A stretch of 64,000 bases of DNA from Amorphophallus konjac (GCA_022559845.1 CM040121.1:563155581-563219580), one strand, 5' to 3'. Positions 22,701 to 35,032 are shown, numbered from the stretch's first letter. Numbers and translations are program-made. Notes: a model not told the origin generated them from the letters alone.

Positions 22701-23808
22701 TTAATCTCCCCTGGTTCGAAAAAATTCGACCTTGAATTTTGAAATGACGAAGAAGCACAATGAGGAAGGCAAAAGTACCATAACTAGTAACGGTAACATC
22801 CACAGCCATAAACTCAATATGAACTTGTGACTTTATAAAGTCGTAGAAATCTGACCAAATGAGATCCACGTCTTGCAAATCAATATCAACTCTTATTGAG
22901 GAAAATCTTGGATGAACATCAAGTTGTGAGTGCCAATTAACTAGATCACATGTAGAATAAAACCCAAGATCCACAACTGAATATGGCCCATGTGCAGTAT
23001 ACGTCTCAAACACCAGATCAGAAATCAAATTCAACTCAAACTGAACAAACAACATCTGATGCCATGAGTCAAGAATTGGCTCCTGAAGGAGATCCATGGT
23101 AGAATGAACATTACTCTCTTCAAAGATAGAATCATTAAGTGTAGCAAATCCTGCCTCAATCATGAACATTTGATCCCAAATATCTTCATAGAACATATCA
23201 CATGTAGTGACCAATGATGAGTCAAACTCAAAGAAATTATCAGATATCATATCTAATTTAGACTGTAATAATAGATCATGATCCCAAGCATCAACAATAT
23301 GTAGGACTACATCCGGACCACTTGTAGCCTCTGTTGGAGATAAAACAATTTCCTTAGAGCGATCAACTACATGGACATGTTATTTATTTAATTCTTCCTT
23401 TGATTGGCATTCAGGAGTTTGTGGCACACTATTACTTTGCGGATGAGATAGCAATATGTTATAAAAAATAAATTCACTCGGCAAACGATCATGTCTCAAA
23501 GTGCAAGTTCTCCTTTTAGAATCAAAGGTTGCACTTCTTTCTTCGAGCCACTTTCTTCCTAAGATAATACATGTGTCATCCATTGATCCAATTTTGCACC
23601 AAGTTCCATCATCATAAGTGACTGTCTTAAATTTCTTGCAAAATTCTACGAATACGCGATCACCTTCAATAACAATTTCTCCAATTTTTGAAAGAGACGT
23701 AATAATATCGGGTGAAATCCAACTTTCATTATCTGACTCATGTAAATCAATTTCTGCTCGTTGCCCGTTAGATAAATATGCAGTAAAATTAACAGGAAGA
23801 GGAAGCAT
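22558..23808 (-). pseudogene. Element E protein: catalytically dead retropepsin-like domain plus unknown domain
   Basis: One frame of 416 codons runs from the ATG at 23808 to a stop inside the left LTR (22558), with one internal TAA at 23380-23382 and no frameshift. Residues about 1-120 resemble a retropepsin: FTAYLSNGQRAEIDL, then SWISPDII where the flap region would begin, and CIILGRKWLEERSATFD in place of the usual ILGMDWLE strand. At the catalytic position the motif DSGA is replaced by HESDNE. The remaining 270 residues (SDNFFEFDSSL..., WDQMFMIEAGF..., VHIEFMAVDVTV) match nothing I recognise. The tail near 22720 reads across the polypurine tract. Confidence 0.6.
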
Positions 23809-23864
23809 ACCGAATGTCGAACTCAGGACCTCAACTTATGAAAATAAGTTGATTCCCTTGACGA

Positions 23865-23876
23865 CCTCTAATACCA
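23865..23876 (-). other. Primer-binding site of element E
   Basis: The minus strand reads TGGTATTAGAGG, one C-to-T change from the usual iMet primer site, three bases from the LTR. Confidence 0.65.
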
Positions 23877-23879
23877 ATT

Positions 23880-24424
23880 TGATGTAGGACATAACTCAGT
23901 AGCCGGCAAAGTGGATTCCACAGTAAGGACGACGACAGGCATCAACTGTGACCGTGAGGAGTGCAGGGACGATGTGCCACTTCATTTGATGTCGAACAGG
24001 ACTCGGGTTATGAATTTCTTCTTTTCTCTATTTTTGTCACAAACTATTGGCTCTCTTTTTTTTTCTACCCTCTTTTTTTTACCAGGCATTTCTTATCTTT
24101 TTTCCTGTTCTTTCAGCTTTTTTCTTTTTTTTGGATTTTTTTATCAAACCATTGCTTAACTCTAATTAGAGTTAACTTGTCTTATTTATAGAGAAATACA
24201 ATTATAAATAGACCCAAACTCTTTTTTACTTTGACATCGATAATATCTTGACTATTAAAATAAATAAAAGTACATAACAGATTAAATAAATTTTAAATTA
24301 AAAATATCTCATAAATTAACTACGAAAATATAAGAAATAATAAAAATAATCTTCATATTGAATGTCTTCGATGTTTCTTTATAAATTAAAATTATTCTCC
24401 ATAAATTCTATAACTGGCTCCGCA
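23880..24424 (-). repeat. 5' LTR of element E
   Basis: 545 bp, from TGATGTAGGACA to GGCTCCGCA. It is the diverged partner of 22154-22700. Confidence 0.7.
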
Positions 24425-24442
24425 TTATTTTCACTATCAACC

Positions 24443-24714
24443 TTAGCGTGGAGGAGAAGAAATAGGATGGAGGAAATTTATGACGGGAATGGGAATCTTA
24501 TTGCTAACAAGACCAGTATTACTACTTACCTGGCAAGACAGTTCAAGTAAAGGTGGACAAAAACAAACCGACACGGTCCGCAACTAGACCCTGCCACCAG
24601 TCTTCATAGATTATTGGAGGAAGAAGCAATGGAGGTGAAAAAACCGATGACATTGAAGGAAGTGAAGAGATAAATTATCGAACAAATACCAAGAGATATA
24701 GCACCAGGGTCACA
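24443..24714 (+). pseudogene. LINE fragment (pre-RT linker)
   Basis: The translation LAWRRRNRMEEIYDGNGNLI, TSITTYLARQF and IIEQIPRDIAPGSH matches the region between endonuclease and RT of plant LINEs, ending at the APG motif. It has stops at 24548 and 24673. The remainder of that LINE is absent on both sides. Confidence 0.7.
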
Positions 24715-25642
24715 TGTGTGGCGCCCCCTTCCTTGGATCCATTCTGATCCAAGAACGTCACAGTTTGAATTCAAAAATTGTGAGTAGGAAAATTATGTAA
24801 GATATTAAGGCCCTTTTGATAATCGGGTGGGAGTAGATTAATCGATCTCGAAGGATCGATTAAGTCACCCGTGAGATATTTCTCTCTCATCGATTATACG
24901 ACTCGGTTGATAACTCCGCAAACAAACTCGCCCTAAAAGTTAAACAAACCATTCATATTTATAACTAACATAAGCGTACCGTTTCCATGAACACAGACAC
25001 ACATAATTTTCTATCACATACGACGTCGGAGTAGGAGCGAATCTGCCCATCGGCCGCCCCCTCCGTCTCATTGTCGCTCCCCGTCGCCCTCCTCTTCTCT
25101 AGATCACAAAGCACACCCCCACTAAAAAAAAAAAAAACTCTCCCTGGACGATGCATGAGGCTATCGGACGCCGGGCCTCACTGCTTGAGACGCCTGCACG
25201 TCGGCCTGCACCGCCGCCTGGACAGCCCCCTCCGCCGCTATACTTGGCGGCTCGACCCCTCCTGCCCCACATACCGAACTGGCCTAAGCCGGATGACCCG
25301 CACGTATCAGACTGATCTCACCCAGGAATCGGCCTGATACGTAGCGAGACACCGCTACGTGGTCCCATGCGATTCACTCAGACTCGGTGGCATGCCACGC
25401 ACCGCCTTTCTCGCCGGCCACCTGTATCGAACCGGTTTCTAAAACTCTGGTCTCATGCCCCCGCTCGTTTTGAAGGGGCGGGCACTTGGACTTGGAGGCC
25501 CGGGGAGGAAATATTCAAAAATAGCCCTCCAAAATTGTGGTACGCGTGTTTTCAGCCTTACTGTGCTGCCGCGGTTTTCACAAATATCTCCTTCTCCGAG
25601 GATCTCCTCGAACGGCCAGTGCAAGCACAGCTCCCATCAGCA
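24715..25642 (+). other. Upstream region of the fibrillin gene
   Basis: No gene is seen. A segment at about 24805-24945 may be a small DNA element (AAGGCCCTTTTGATAATC at one end, ACTCCGCAAACAAACTCGCCCT at the other), but the ends are only loosely inverted. From about 25050 the DNA becomes GC-rich towards the start codon. The upstream in-frame ATG at 25367 is not used in my model because the transit peptide starts at 25643. I cannot fix a TATA box or transcription start. Confidence 0.5.
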
Positions 25643-26262
25643 ATGGCGTTTCTCCTCTCCTCCCACCTCTCTGTCGTCGCCCGAAAGCCTAGTCCCCTTC
25701 GCTTCCACCCACCCTACCGCCGCAACTCCATATCCGTCGCTTCTTTCTACTCCGCCGGCCGCCGGAATCCCAGAATCGCCTCGTTCCCCCCACCATCCGC
25801 CACCTACGGCGGCGAGGGACGCGGCGGCTTCTCCGGTGAAGGGCGCGGGAAGCACAACAAGCACACGAAGGAGAAGCCCTCGGATGAGGAAGAGGAGGAT
25901 CTCAAGGAGGTGGGGGTGGGACCCGGCTCCCCGGCGGCATCTGGGATCCCGGACGAGTGGGGGGAGAGGGCGGAGCCCGAGGTGGAACCGCCGGCGGAGC
26001 CGGATCCTCCCAAGAACGAGGACGACGACGAGTGGGGGAGGGAACCGGGGAACGGTGAGAGCCAGGCGCATCAGGGCGAGGACAAGCTTGGGGACCTGAA
26101 GCGCTGCCTGGTGGACACGTTCTACGGGATGGAGTACGGGTTGAGGGCCTCCGCCGAGGTCAGGGCGGAGGTGTTGGAGCTGGTCGGCCAGCTGGAGGCG
26201 GAGAACCCGACCCCTGCGCCGGTGGAGGCGCCGGAGCTTCTAGATGGCCACTGGATTCTGCT
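25643..26262 (+). CDS. PAP3: Plastid-lipid-associated protein (fibrillin, PAP3/FBN2 type), exon 1
   Basis: The model has three exons (25643-26262, 34437-34632, 36878-37195), 1,134 bases and 377 residues, close to the usual length of this family. Exon 1 encodes a Ser/Arg-rich N-terminus typical of a chloroplast transit peptide (MAFLLSSHLSVVARK...), an acidic low-complexity linker (about residues 75-147), and the start of the PAP/fibrillin lipocalin-like domain (LKRCLVDTFYG, AEVRAEVLELVGQLEA, PAPVEAPELLDGHWILL). The donor is CTGCT|GTGAGT, phase 2. Fibrillins coat plastoglobules and thylakoids and bind lipids such as carotenoids and quinones; this member's ligand is not known from sequence. The choice of PAP3 over PAP1/2 rests on length and the long acidic linker. 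Confidence 0.9.
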
Positions 26263-28550
26263 GTGAGTTTCTAGATTAATATGCTTTTCTTATCACCTTA
26301 TCAGTTCTTCTCTGGCATTGTTTCCGTGCTTGGAATATTAGGGATGCTGAGTTGGAAATGTTCCGGGTTCTTCATTTCTATGTAAAAAAAAGGAACTTGG
26401 AATAGATGTTAATAGAAGACAACAACTAACACATCACTGTTTCAGTTCAAAAGAATTTGCAGGGATTATTGCTTTTGGTTGTCAGCATAAAAGATGTGCC
26501 TCCGCATCTTAAGACATAGGGACGTTATAGTTAGAGAATCTGGCATATAGCAAAAAAAGGAGGAAAATTAAAACCAATAGAGTTAAGGCTTCAGCCATCA
26601 ATTATGCCTATCTGATCAAATTACCCAAGTTAAGCCTGGTCAGGATAAGATGATGTCTAATAGCAGTCTATTTAGCATTTAGCTCGCAAGTAATAGGAGA
26701 ATGCCCTGACAATATTGTTTGATAAATGATTTTATGTCAGACCTGAAATATAGCTCATGTTTTATTTCAGACCTGAAACATGATTTCAGACCTGAAACAT
26801 GTCGTGAGAATTTGCATACGGTGATCCTATTCATGAGTGACGTGGTGCTTTCTTGATGTTCACCATGCACGTTTTCAGAGTTGGTTTTTGTTTGGTGTTT
26901 AGCAGATAACTTGTTTTGTTGCTCATTGGGAGACTGCTTGGCTTCCCTTGCCATCACACTCTCTGTAAACTGTTGATGAAAGTCCATCCCATCACTTCAC
27001 TTTAAAACTTGCTCTCTCCTAGAGATGAGCAGAATAACCTATATTAATTAATTTTTTTATCTGTGTATTAAATTGGCCAAATTTATTTTTACTTATGTAT
27101 TTTACATTTCTTTTGTTTCTTTTCTTGCATAGTATTGTACCTGTAGTCGTGTTTTTGTGATATTGCTATCTAATAGGAGCTAAGAACTTGTTATCTTTCT
27201 TGAATTAATTCTCCCTACCCACTATTAATTAACTGATATCTGCCAAAGGAAGGAAGGATCCTCTCTATTTACTATTAACTAACTGATTTGGCAAGGGAGG
27301 GAGGGAGGTGATGAGTTCATCGATCAGATCAGTTGGGGGGCAGGAAATGAGGGAGGTGATTAGACCATCGGTCATGTTTACACATTAGTTCAATGGCATA
27401 TTACACAAGTGGGTTATCCCACACATTAAATGGCGCACAAAATTTAGGGGTGTCTGTCCTTTCAAAAATTGGTAATGTCACAATTTGGACAAAAATTTTG
27501 TAGGTTGTTTTAAGGATAAAATGGTAGGTGGGGACAGTGCTATGTCCTCTGATTTGTTTTAAACATGACAACATTAAGTTGGTTGAAAGGGCAAATGTTT
27601 GGACCCTGATACAGTCTCTAGATCCTCATATTCAGAGAGCCAAGTTAGAAACAGGGCCAATGTGGTTAGAAATGCCTGCTGAATAAAACATGCAATTGTG
27701 ATGAGATACATGTGAAGATTATGAGCTAAGTGAAAAACAGAAGAAATAAATGAAGGACTGCTCTCTCAGTGGTTTAGCTCTTGTGGAAATATCAAATATG
27801 TCACTTTTCTTAGCCTCTTAGCTGTTACTGCTTTGTGATTTTTGTGTGATTTAGTGCTTGATAAATGACCTTACTGTTCTTTGGTGCCCGCTGTGTTAGA
27901 TTTAGTCTTTGGGAACCTTGTTGGGAGACTTGTGTCTGCCATGGCTTGTATTTTGTGTTCCTGTTGTAATGCATCTTTTGGCCTGCCTTTGAGCAAGTAG
28001 CCCTCTTTTTATTTTCCTTTTTTTCTTGTTCGTTTTTGTACTTTTCTGTATTCTCGTCTTTGGGGAAATACCTCAACTTGAAGGATGGAGTTATCACCTT
28101 TGTTTGTTGATGCAATGAAACTTGTGATTATCTCATTTTTTTCTGAAAAACACAGAAAAAAGACAGTTTATCCAAGGTGGATGTTAGCCTCATACATAAG
28201 GTCTTGGGATCATGAGTTTAAACTATTTGTGGATATATACTGTTTATCTCCCGCATGACAAAGCTTGACTAGTGTGATAGTCTTTGTGGCATAGGTTACT
28301 TGATGTTCTTTTGTTTTCTGGTATGTTGTGATAATGTTTGTTTGGATGGGATAGTCTGACATCAGGTGTTCGTCTATGGAGGAATGTTGACATAAAGGCC
28401 CATTTTCTAAACTAAACTTTGTGCTGATTTTGTGATTGCCGTGTAATATTTATTGTAGACTCTCTCTCTAGACATTTCTAGAGAGAGAAACTTTGAGGAA
28501 TCTAAGTGGGGTAGGGAGTAGGGAGATGCGGTGGGGGAGGTGTTCCGAAG

Positions 28551-29138
28551 GTGGCCTCTAGTGCTAACTGGACACCTTTGGGGGGCTCGGCCCCTAATCG
28601 CCGGCAAGGGCTGAGAGGGGACCTCCGACGACCAGCGTGCTTCCGGTGTGGAAAAATAGGTCACTTGTGGCGTGCTTGCAACTCCCCGGTGGATGGGAGG
28701 TTGTCGGCGGGGACAGGAGGTGACAGGGGGATCCGGTGCTCTTATGCGGAGGCCCTTATAACCTCTTCGGCAGGTGGCGGGGCGGTGAGAACTGGTAGGA
28801 GTTGCATTGAGATGGAACCTCTACTGGTGAACCTCATATAGAGCCGGTTTGAACGGCTTAATAGATGTGTATGGGTGGCTCTGGTGGAGGGGAGGGTGAC
28901 GGAGGAGAGAGTCAAGCAGATGCTAGATGGAGGAGGTGACACTGACAGGGCGGAAGGATGGGTGGTCTTAAAGGTGCATAGAGGGGGCTTCTGTGTTGTC
29001 AGCCCTAGTACGAAAGCTGCGGAGGAAGCGGTGAAGGCCAGATTCGTATTGGCTGACGGGATCCTCCTTCGTATGTCAAAACAAATTGTTCAAAGGGGTA
29101 CATATCTAGATCCTAGTGGCTATTGGCTCACGATCTGA
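28551..29138 (+). pseudogene. LINE ORF1 (Gag-like, zinc knuckle)
   Basis: A CCHC knuckle CFRCGKIGHLWRAC lies near 28640. It is followed, after a stop at 28839, by a frame with VKARFVLADGILLRM that resembles the conserved DUF4283-like part of plant LINE ORF1, though the order is unusual. ORF1 binds RNA. It is non-functional as it stands. Confidence 0.6.
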
Positions 29139-30447
29139 CTGATCAGGGTCCCTCTAGTGCTGTATGACGAGATTGGCATGTCTCTACTTGTCAAACGCTT
29201 CAGCATAGTGGAGCCACTCTCAGTCTGACTATCGTCAGAGGGGGGCACGAACTTGCTGGAGGTGTCAGTCCGCGTTAGCAATGTGAAGGCAATCCTGCGT
29301 GGTGATCACCATGGACGTAGGGTGGCCATCAGTTAACGACCTGTGTCCAATTGTGGTCGTAGCTGAGCAGAAGATGGCTGGACCTGCCCGAGGAAGAAAT
29401 AGAATACAGAGCCCGCTTCGAATCGGGTTTGAATTTCAACTCATGGGTCGCGGATTCTATGCTGGGTTGGTAAGTAGGCCGAAAGTGAGGCAACCATGCC
29501 CAGAGCAGGTTGGCCCAATAGGAAACCTAACTTGATCTGTACCAAACTCAAGAGGAGTTACACCGAATTCGGGTAGCCATCTGGGTCCTATTTTGACCTG
29601 GGACTTATTCGACTCCGGTAGTCACAGGGGTAATGGGTCCAACAGACCCGCTAGTATTCGCCTCCTTCGCCTGATATCTTGGTTCAAGCTGAATCGCAAT
29701 GGTCTTCTGGCCTAGCCACTCGCCATCGACAACTGCCCACTGGCCTCCCAGTGCCGAGGGCAAGGAGCCGACCAATTCTGAAGTCGTCAAGGTTGCTGGA
29801 GATGTCCTCCCAGCTGACGATGGTTTAGGGCCGACTGTAGATCATGGGGAGGAGCTGGCCTATTTTGACATAGGCAAGGTTGTCGGAGATGTCCTCCTAG
29901 GCGATGGTGGTCCAGGGGAGACCGCGGGCTTCAATGTCCTGCGAGTTGTTGCTGTGCCCGCGGGTGCAGTGTCAGACATCATCGATTGTTCTGGCCAGCG
30001 TGTTTAGGCAGCATCCTAGAGGAGCATGGCAAGCGGCCCGAGAAATGTAGACAGTGATTGTGCGGTTTAGGATATAGGGGGAGAGATGCCTTCAGAAGGT
30101 GAGGAAGTCATCCTGAAGACACCGGGAGGAAGAAGGGAGCATGGAGGGGGGTAGGATGACAGGGGTAGTTTGGGAAGAGAGGAGGTGAAGGAGCTGGTGG
30201 GGGTAGTGGAGTGGTTGACGGAGGCACAAATGAGAGAGGTAGCGGACAAGGTGGGAATCTCCTTTGTAGGGTTGGATAGGGACCTAAAAGGAGTTTTCAC
30301 TAAAATACAAAAGAGGTGGCTCATTAGTATGACGAGGGAGGCTAAGGGAGGAAAATCTCAGAAGAGGGGGCCAAGGGAGAATGATGGAAGAGGGGAGGGA
30401 AGGAGCGGGCTACAAGAGGACGGAGGTCGGGATGTCCCATTGTCCTT

Positions 30448-30770
30448 ATGAGGATAGTCTTGTGGAATGTGAGAGAGAGATATGGGGGGAAGAAGGAGAG
30501 GGTTGTGAAGGAGTTGGTTAGGAGATGCAAGATTGACATTCTGTGCTTACAAGAGTCCAAATGTGAAGGAGATGGGGAGTCTATTATGAGGGAGATAGGG
30601 GGAGCCAGATTATCTAAGGGTGTAGTTTTCTCGACTGAATGGAGGTCTAGTGGCATAATGATTCTCTGGAATCAATTTGAGGTAGAAGAGGTAGAACAAG
30701 ACAGACAGATTAGTCGATGGACTATCTCCATACATTTTCAGAATATAAGGGATGACTTTTCTTGAGACTT
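30448..30770 (+). pseudogene. LINE AP-endonuclease domain
   Basis: MRIVLWNVRERYGGKKER is the domain start (usually WNVRGLG). ILCLQESKCEG carries the LQE-T/S-K motif, and SSGIMILWN follows. A second part with SDDFNAV (in place of GDFNAV) is at about 30860. Stops break the frame. Confidence 0.8.
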
Positions 30771-31699
30771 CTCAGGGGTTCATGTCTCTCAAAGTAGAGA
30801 GAGGAAGAGGCTTCTTTGGAAAGAATTGATCAGGTATCATTGCAGCTCAGGCTACCTTTGTGTGTGAGTGATGATTTTAATGCAGTTGCAGTACCATGGG
30901 AAAGGATGGGGAAAAATACTCTTACAAGAGGAATGGATGACTTCACAAACTTAATAGAGGAAGATACATTGATTGATATCAGATTGGCAAATGCTCAGTT
31001 CACTTAGTCTAATATGAGGGCAGATCTCACTTGCTTTAGGTTGGATAGGTTTCTGGTATCAGTTGATTGGGAGGATCACTATACTCATGTGCAGGTGTCG
31101 CCTCTGGCCAGATCACTGTCGGATGACAAACCTAACCGGTTATAGACATGTGGGGAGGCGGAGTTTTAGATCAGAAAGATTCTGGTTCAGAGAAGTTGAC
31201 TTCATAGATATATTCAGGCGAGCTTGGAATGTACAAAGAATGAAAGGTCCGCCATGGCTAGGTTGGTGGATAAAATAAGGCATGTGACACAGGTTTTGAA
31301 AGAGTGGGGTGAAGACAAAACCCTACCTGATAGAGCTGCTAAGGATAGGATTTTGTAGCAGATTGAGGGACTAGATTGTTTGGAGGAGGTAGGGTTGTTG
31401 GATGATTCAGACAGAAGGCTCAGGGACAGTCTCAAATCAGAATTCGATGAGATCTTCACAAAGAAAAAGATTTGTTGGAAGTAGAGGTCGAGGGAGCAAT
31501 GTATCATGGAAGGGGACAAGAATACTTCCTATTTTCAGCACATTGCCTTGGGGAGAAGAAGAGTCAACTCCATCACCTATATCTCAGTGGGTGACCACCT
31601 CTTTTCTAGGGATGAGGATATCAGGGTGCATACGAGGGACTTCTACTCCAGACTATTCATTGAGAATGATATCAATAGACTGTGAATAACTTCAGGCCT

Positions 31700-33960
31700 C
31701 CTTTCCCATCTCTCTCCAGAGGATAGGGAAGTTCTTTATCAAATCTTCTAAGAGGAGGAAGTCTACCAGACAGTCTTTTCTCTTGCAGGTGATAGAGCTT
31801 TGGGTCCAAATGGCTTCCCTTTAGCTTTCTTCCAGAAATGCTGGGATATTATTCAAAGTAATTTTATGATTGCTATGAGTGAGTTTCAAGAGGGAATGAC
31901 TCAGTTGGAGGGCATAAACAAAACCTTCTCATCTCTAAAAAACAAGGTGCACAATACTTTCGAGACTTAGGCCCATTAGCCTTTGAATGACACATACAAG
32001 ATTATCACCAAGTTGCTAACGGGAAGACTAGATGACAGAATGGTCAGTGACTTTCAGGGGATTTTCATCAGGGGAAGGCACATTCAGGATTTTTTTTTTG
32101 GTGGCCCATGAATCTCTCTTTACCATGAAGAATTAGAGGAAGGAATGATCCTCAATCTGGATTTTGAAAGATTGATAGATGGATCGGGTGGTTACGTGCT
32201 TGTGTTTCTTCCGCTACTTTTGCAGTCTTGGTTAATGGGAAGCCTACTCCGTCTTTCCATAGTGGTGGAGGGCTCCGACAAGGAGACCCCATGACCCTTC
32301 TTCTATTTTGGTGGCTTATAGTTTGAGCAGGATGTGGATGAGAGTAGGTGTAGGATTGATCAAAGATTTCCAGGTGGGGATAGGCAACGTCGTGATCACC
32401 TATATCACCCACTTGCGATATGCAAATGACACAATTTTGTCTCTAATAGAGGGTGAGTCCTAGCTCTATGCGGTTTGGCTGATGCTAGAACTGTTGGAGG
32501 AAGTTAGTGATCTCAAGGTGAATTTTAGCAACAGTCTCTTGGTGGGTGTGAATATGGATGATGGGGCTCTCAAGAGAGCAGCCTTCATCATGGGATGTCA
32601 ATGAGTATTTTCTCTCTCCCATTTTGGCCTCTTGGCTTCCACTATCTCTAGGGGCTCTTCATTGCAGTGAGTAGCAATATATGGTGCAGAGATATGAGTC
32701 CAAAGTTGTAGGATGGAAGGCGAGGCTCCTCTCTTATGGGAGGAGAATGGTGTTGTGCAAATCAGTGCTCGATAGTGTACCTATTTACTTCTTGTCCATC
32801 TACTGGATCCCAAAGACGGTTGTAAGGAAGCTTCAATCCATTCAAGTGAGATTCTTTTGGTATGGTAGCGGTGAGAGGTGTAGAGGTTGATATGATATCT
32901 CTTGGGATAGAGTCTGTAAGAGTAAGGACATGAGAGGTGTGGGTATCAAAAATATTAGAGACTTCAATATGCCTCTATTGTGCAAGTGGTTGTGGAAGTT
33001 CGGGATAGGTAACGGTGGATTATGGGCACAAGTCATTAGGCAGAGGTATTATGGCAGAGCTATGGAATGAGATATGACACCAGCATCTCAACATAATATT
33101 TCACCCATTTGGCGGGGTATTTTGGCATGCATGGACATCATTATCTCTAGTGTCCGGGTCTGGTTGGACAGCTATGGGAAGTGCCTATTCTGGAAGGATA
33201 GATGGTGCGTGACTTTACCCTGGAGCCATCTTTTCCAATGCTCTATGCAATTTCAGAAGCACCTTTGGCACCAGTCTCTCAGACTTTTGATTTTCATCTA
33301 TCAAGAGGAATTTGGACGCTGTCTTTCAGGAGGAATCTCAGGTCAAAGGAGATGGATTAGTTAGAGGGACTCCTTTGTTTCCTTCTTGACTAATTTCCAG
33401 AGGTAGCCAGAGAGGACCAGTGCTAGTAGAGGTGGCATAAGGAGGGATACTTCTTAGTTATGTCAACCTATACCTTCATTTCCAACGGAGGGGTATGTCA
33501 TCACTTTGTCTCACAGATCTGGGATCCCAACAATCCTTTAAAAGTAAAGCTTCTTATCTGTAGGATCTCACATGGGAAGTTGCCAACGTGTGACAAGCTT
33601 GCTTCTTCTCTACTACATATACCCATCATCTATCACTTATGTGGAGAGGAGGATGAGACTTTCAATCACCTCTTCACAGGATGCTCCTACTCACAAAAGG
33701 TCTGGGCTAAGATTGCCAAGAGGATTCATGGTGTTATCGGCTCGCAGGGGAGTGTCCAGCATCTGATTGGGCAATGGCACAGAAAATGGACTCTAAAAGG
33801 GACAAAGTTACTTGGTGGCTTATCCTTCATGCTACATTTTGGGTATTATGGGGAGAAAGAGAAAACAGAACTTTTAGAGGAGAAGCTAGAGCTGTGGATA
33901 GGGTGGTTTCTTTTATTTGTGAGAGAGTGAGAGAGTGGCGGAGCTCCTTTGTAATGTGAA
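31700..33960 (+). pseudogene. LINE reverse transcriptase and zf-RVT region
   Basis: RT motifs are scattered over several frames: RALGPNGF (about 31795), GLRQGDPM (about 32270) and LRYANDTI (about 32415), where the catalytic FADD is changed to YAND. The downstream WKARLLSYGRRMVLCKSVL and IPKTVVRKLQSIQVRFFW are typical of plant LINEs. A zf-RVT part (YHLCGEEDETFNHLFTGC) is at 33620-33690. No RNase H is seen before the poly(A). Confidence 0.8.
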
Positions 33961-34436
33961 TTCACACAACTCTTCCGTGTTTGTTTTTTTGGAGGCTTAG
34001 TGTGGATCACACATTGATTATGCATGTACATCCCTCTTTTATTTTAATGCAACAGTGGTACCACCCACTTTCAGAAAAAAAAATTACATGCTGCTGATGT
34101 TCATTAAGTCGGAAATGTGTAGAATGTCTTAACAATGCAACCATAGGATTTTTTCTCAGTCAATACTGATTCTCTCCCAAATGCTATGCTCCATGATTCA
34201 ATTAATGCTGCTCAAGTATCATCCTGCTTGACTTCTCCAGCACTCTTTTTGTCTCTGATGTAGGGATTTTACTTTACTGACCAGACGATCCCCATGTTTC
34301 CATTTTCTGATATTTTAAAAAAGCACCAAGAAATTGATCCAGTTTCTCTTACGTGTGGTCTGTTTTTTTTTTATATATACGGTTCTGATGTTATCATCTA
34401 TGGTTGGTTATGGATTTGTTTCTGATTTCTTCCCAG

Positions 34437-34632
34437 GTACACTGCCTTCTCTGAGCTTTTGCCTCTTATCGCAGTCGGAACAACACCACTGTTAAAAGTC
34501 AAAAGGATAACCCAGGCAATTGACACCAGAAGTTCTACAATAATAAATTCTATAACACTTGCTAGCCCATTTGCCGCTTTCTCATTCAGTGCCTCTGCCT
34601 CTTTTGAAGTTCGAAGCCCATCGAGAATACAG
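34437..34632 (+). CDS. PAP3: Fibrillin gene, exon 2
   Basis: Acceptor TTCTTCCCAG|GTAC, donor ATACAG|GTATGG. It encodes 65 residues of the PAP domain: FSELLPLIAVGTTPLLKVKR, then SPFAAFSFSASASFEVRSP. The phase fits both neighbours. Confidence 0.92.
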
Positions 34633-34883
34633 GTATGGAACTCTTGAGCATGGTATGTAGGCACAATTATTATCTAGGAGCATTAGCATGCTCAGGGTCA
34701 GTCTGCTGGAAATTAAATAACTCACTGGCTGATAACACTGTGCTATTACGTAACAACTGGGTCACCTTTTGAGCTTCAAAAGTAGTAGTCCATGGTTACT
34801 CCAAACCCATTGATGTCACAGCCAGCGTAAGCTAGGCACGGTGCAGGCATGAGGGTAGGTTCCCCCCATGATCAAGGGAACAA

Positions 34884-35032
34884 AAAAGGTCATACCCAGT
34901 GCATGAGGCTCTCGCCAGCACAGGGTCTGGGGAGGGACGATGTACGCAGCCTTACCCCAAAAAATCGAGAGGCTGTTTCCAACTTCAAAGAGGCAACCTT
35001 ACCGTTGCTCCTAGGTCCTTACCCAATCATCA
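34884..35032 (+). mobile_element. Au-like SINE
   Basis: Segments match the Au SINE consensus as I remember it: ACCCAGTGCATGAGGCTCTC, GGGTCTGGGGAGGGACGAT, GTACGCAGCCTTACCCC, GAGGCTGTTTCCAACTTC and AACCTTACCGTTGCTCC. It is sense to the gene. These elements are tRNA-derived and mobilised by LINE machinery. Confidence 0.8.

Larger units (their letters stand above)
22154..24424 (-). mobile_element. Small LTR element E (about 2.3 kb)
   Basis: Two related direct repeats of about 545 bp (22154-22700 and 23880-24424) flank 1,179 bp. On the minus strand a primer site TGGTATTAGAGG (23876-23865) lies beside the right LTR, and a purine-rich CCAGGGGAGATTAA (about 22712-22699) lies beside the left LTR. The LTRs are clearly diverged, so the copy is old. 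No RT or integrase is present: it is non-autonomous. I could not find a target duplication, and the left LTR start is approximate. Confidence 0.75.
28457..34082 (+). mobile_element. LINE (L1-type), near full length, decayed, in intron 1
   Basis: About 5.6 kb on the plus strand, ending in an A-run (34074-34082) after TTTCAG. The order is ORF1 with a zinc knuckle, AP-type endonuclease, RT and zf-RVT. The 5' end is uncertain (a CTCTCTCTAGACATTTCTAGAGAGAG hairpin at about 28460 may be the 5' UTR start). Many stops and frameshifts are present. I could not find a target duplication. Confidence 0.85.
26263..34436 (+). other. PAP3: Intron 1 of the fibrillin gene (8,174 bp)
   Basis: GT at 26263 and AG at 34435-34436, and the phase fits exactly (CT|G TAC). 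The first 2.2 kb (to about 28456) has no gene; it is ordinary AT-rich intron sequence with a few short near-repeats (about 27200-27360). A LINE fills 28457-34082, leaving a final 350 bases. The LINE is in the sense orientation of the gene. Confidence 0.9.

Noticed and set aside
25367..25642. N-terminal extension of the fibrillin from an upstream in-frame ATG
   Set aside because: The peptide before MAFLLSSHLS is not like a transit peptide, while the ATG at 25643 gives the expected length and a good plastid signal.
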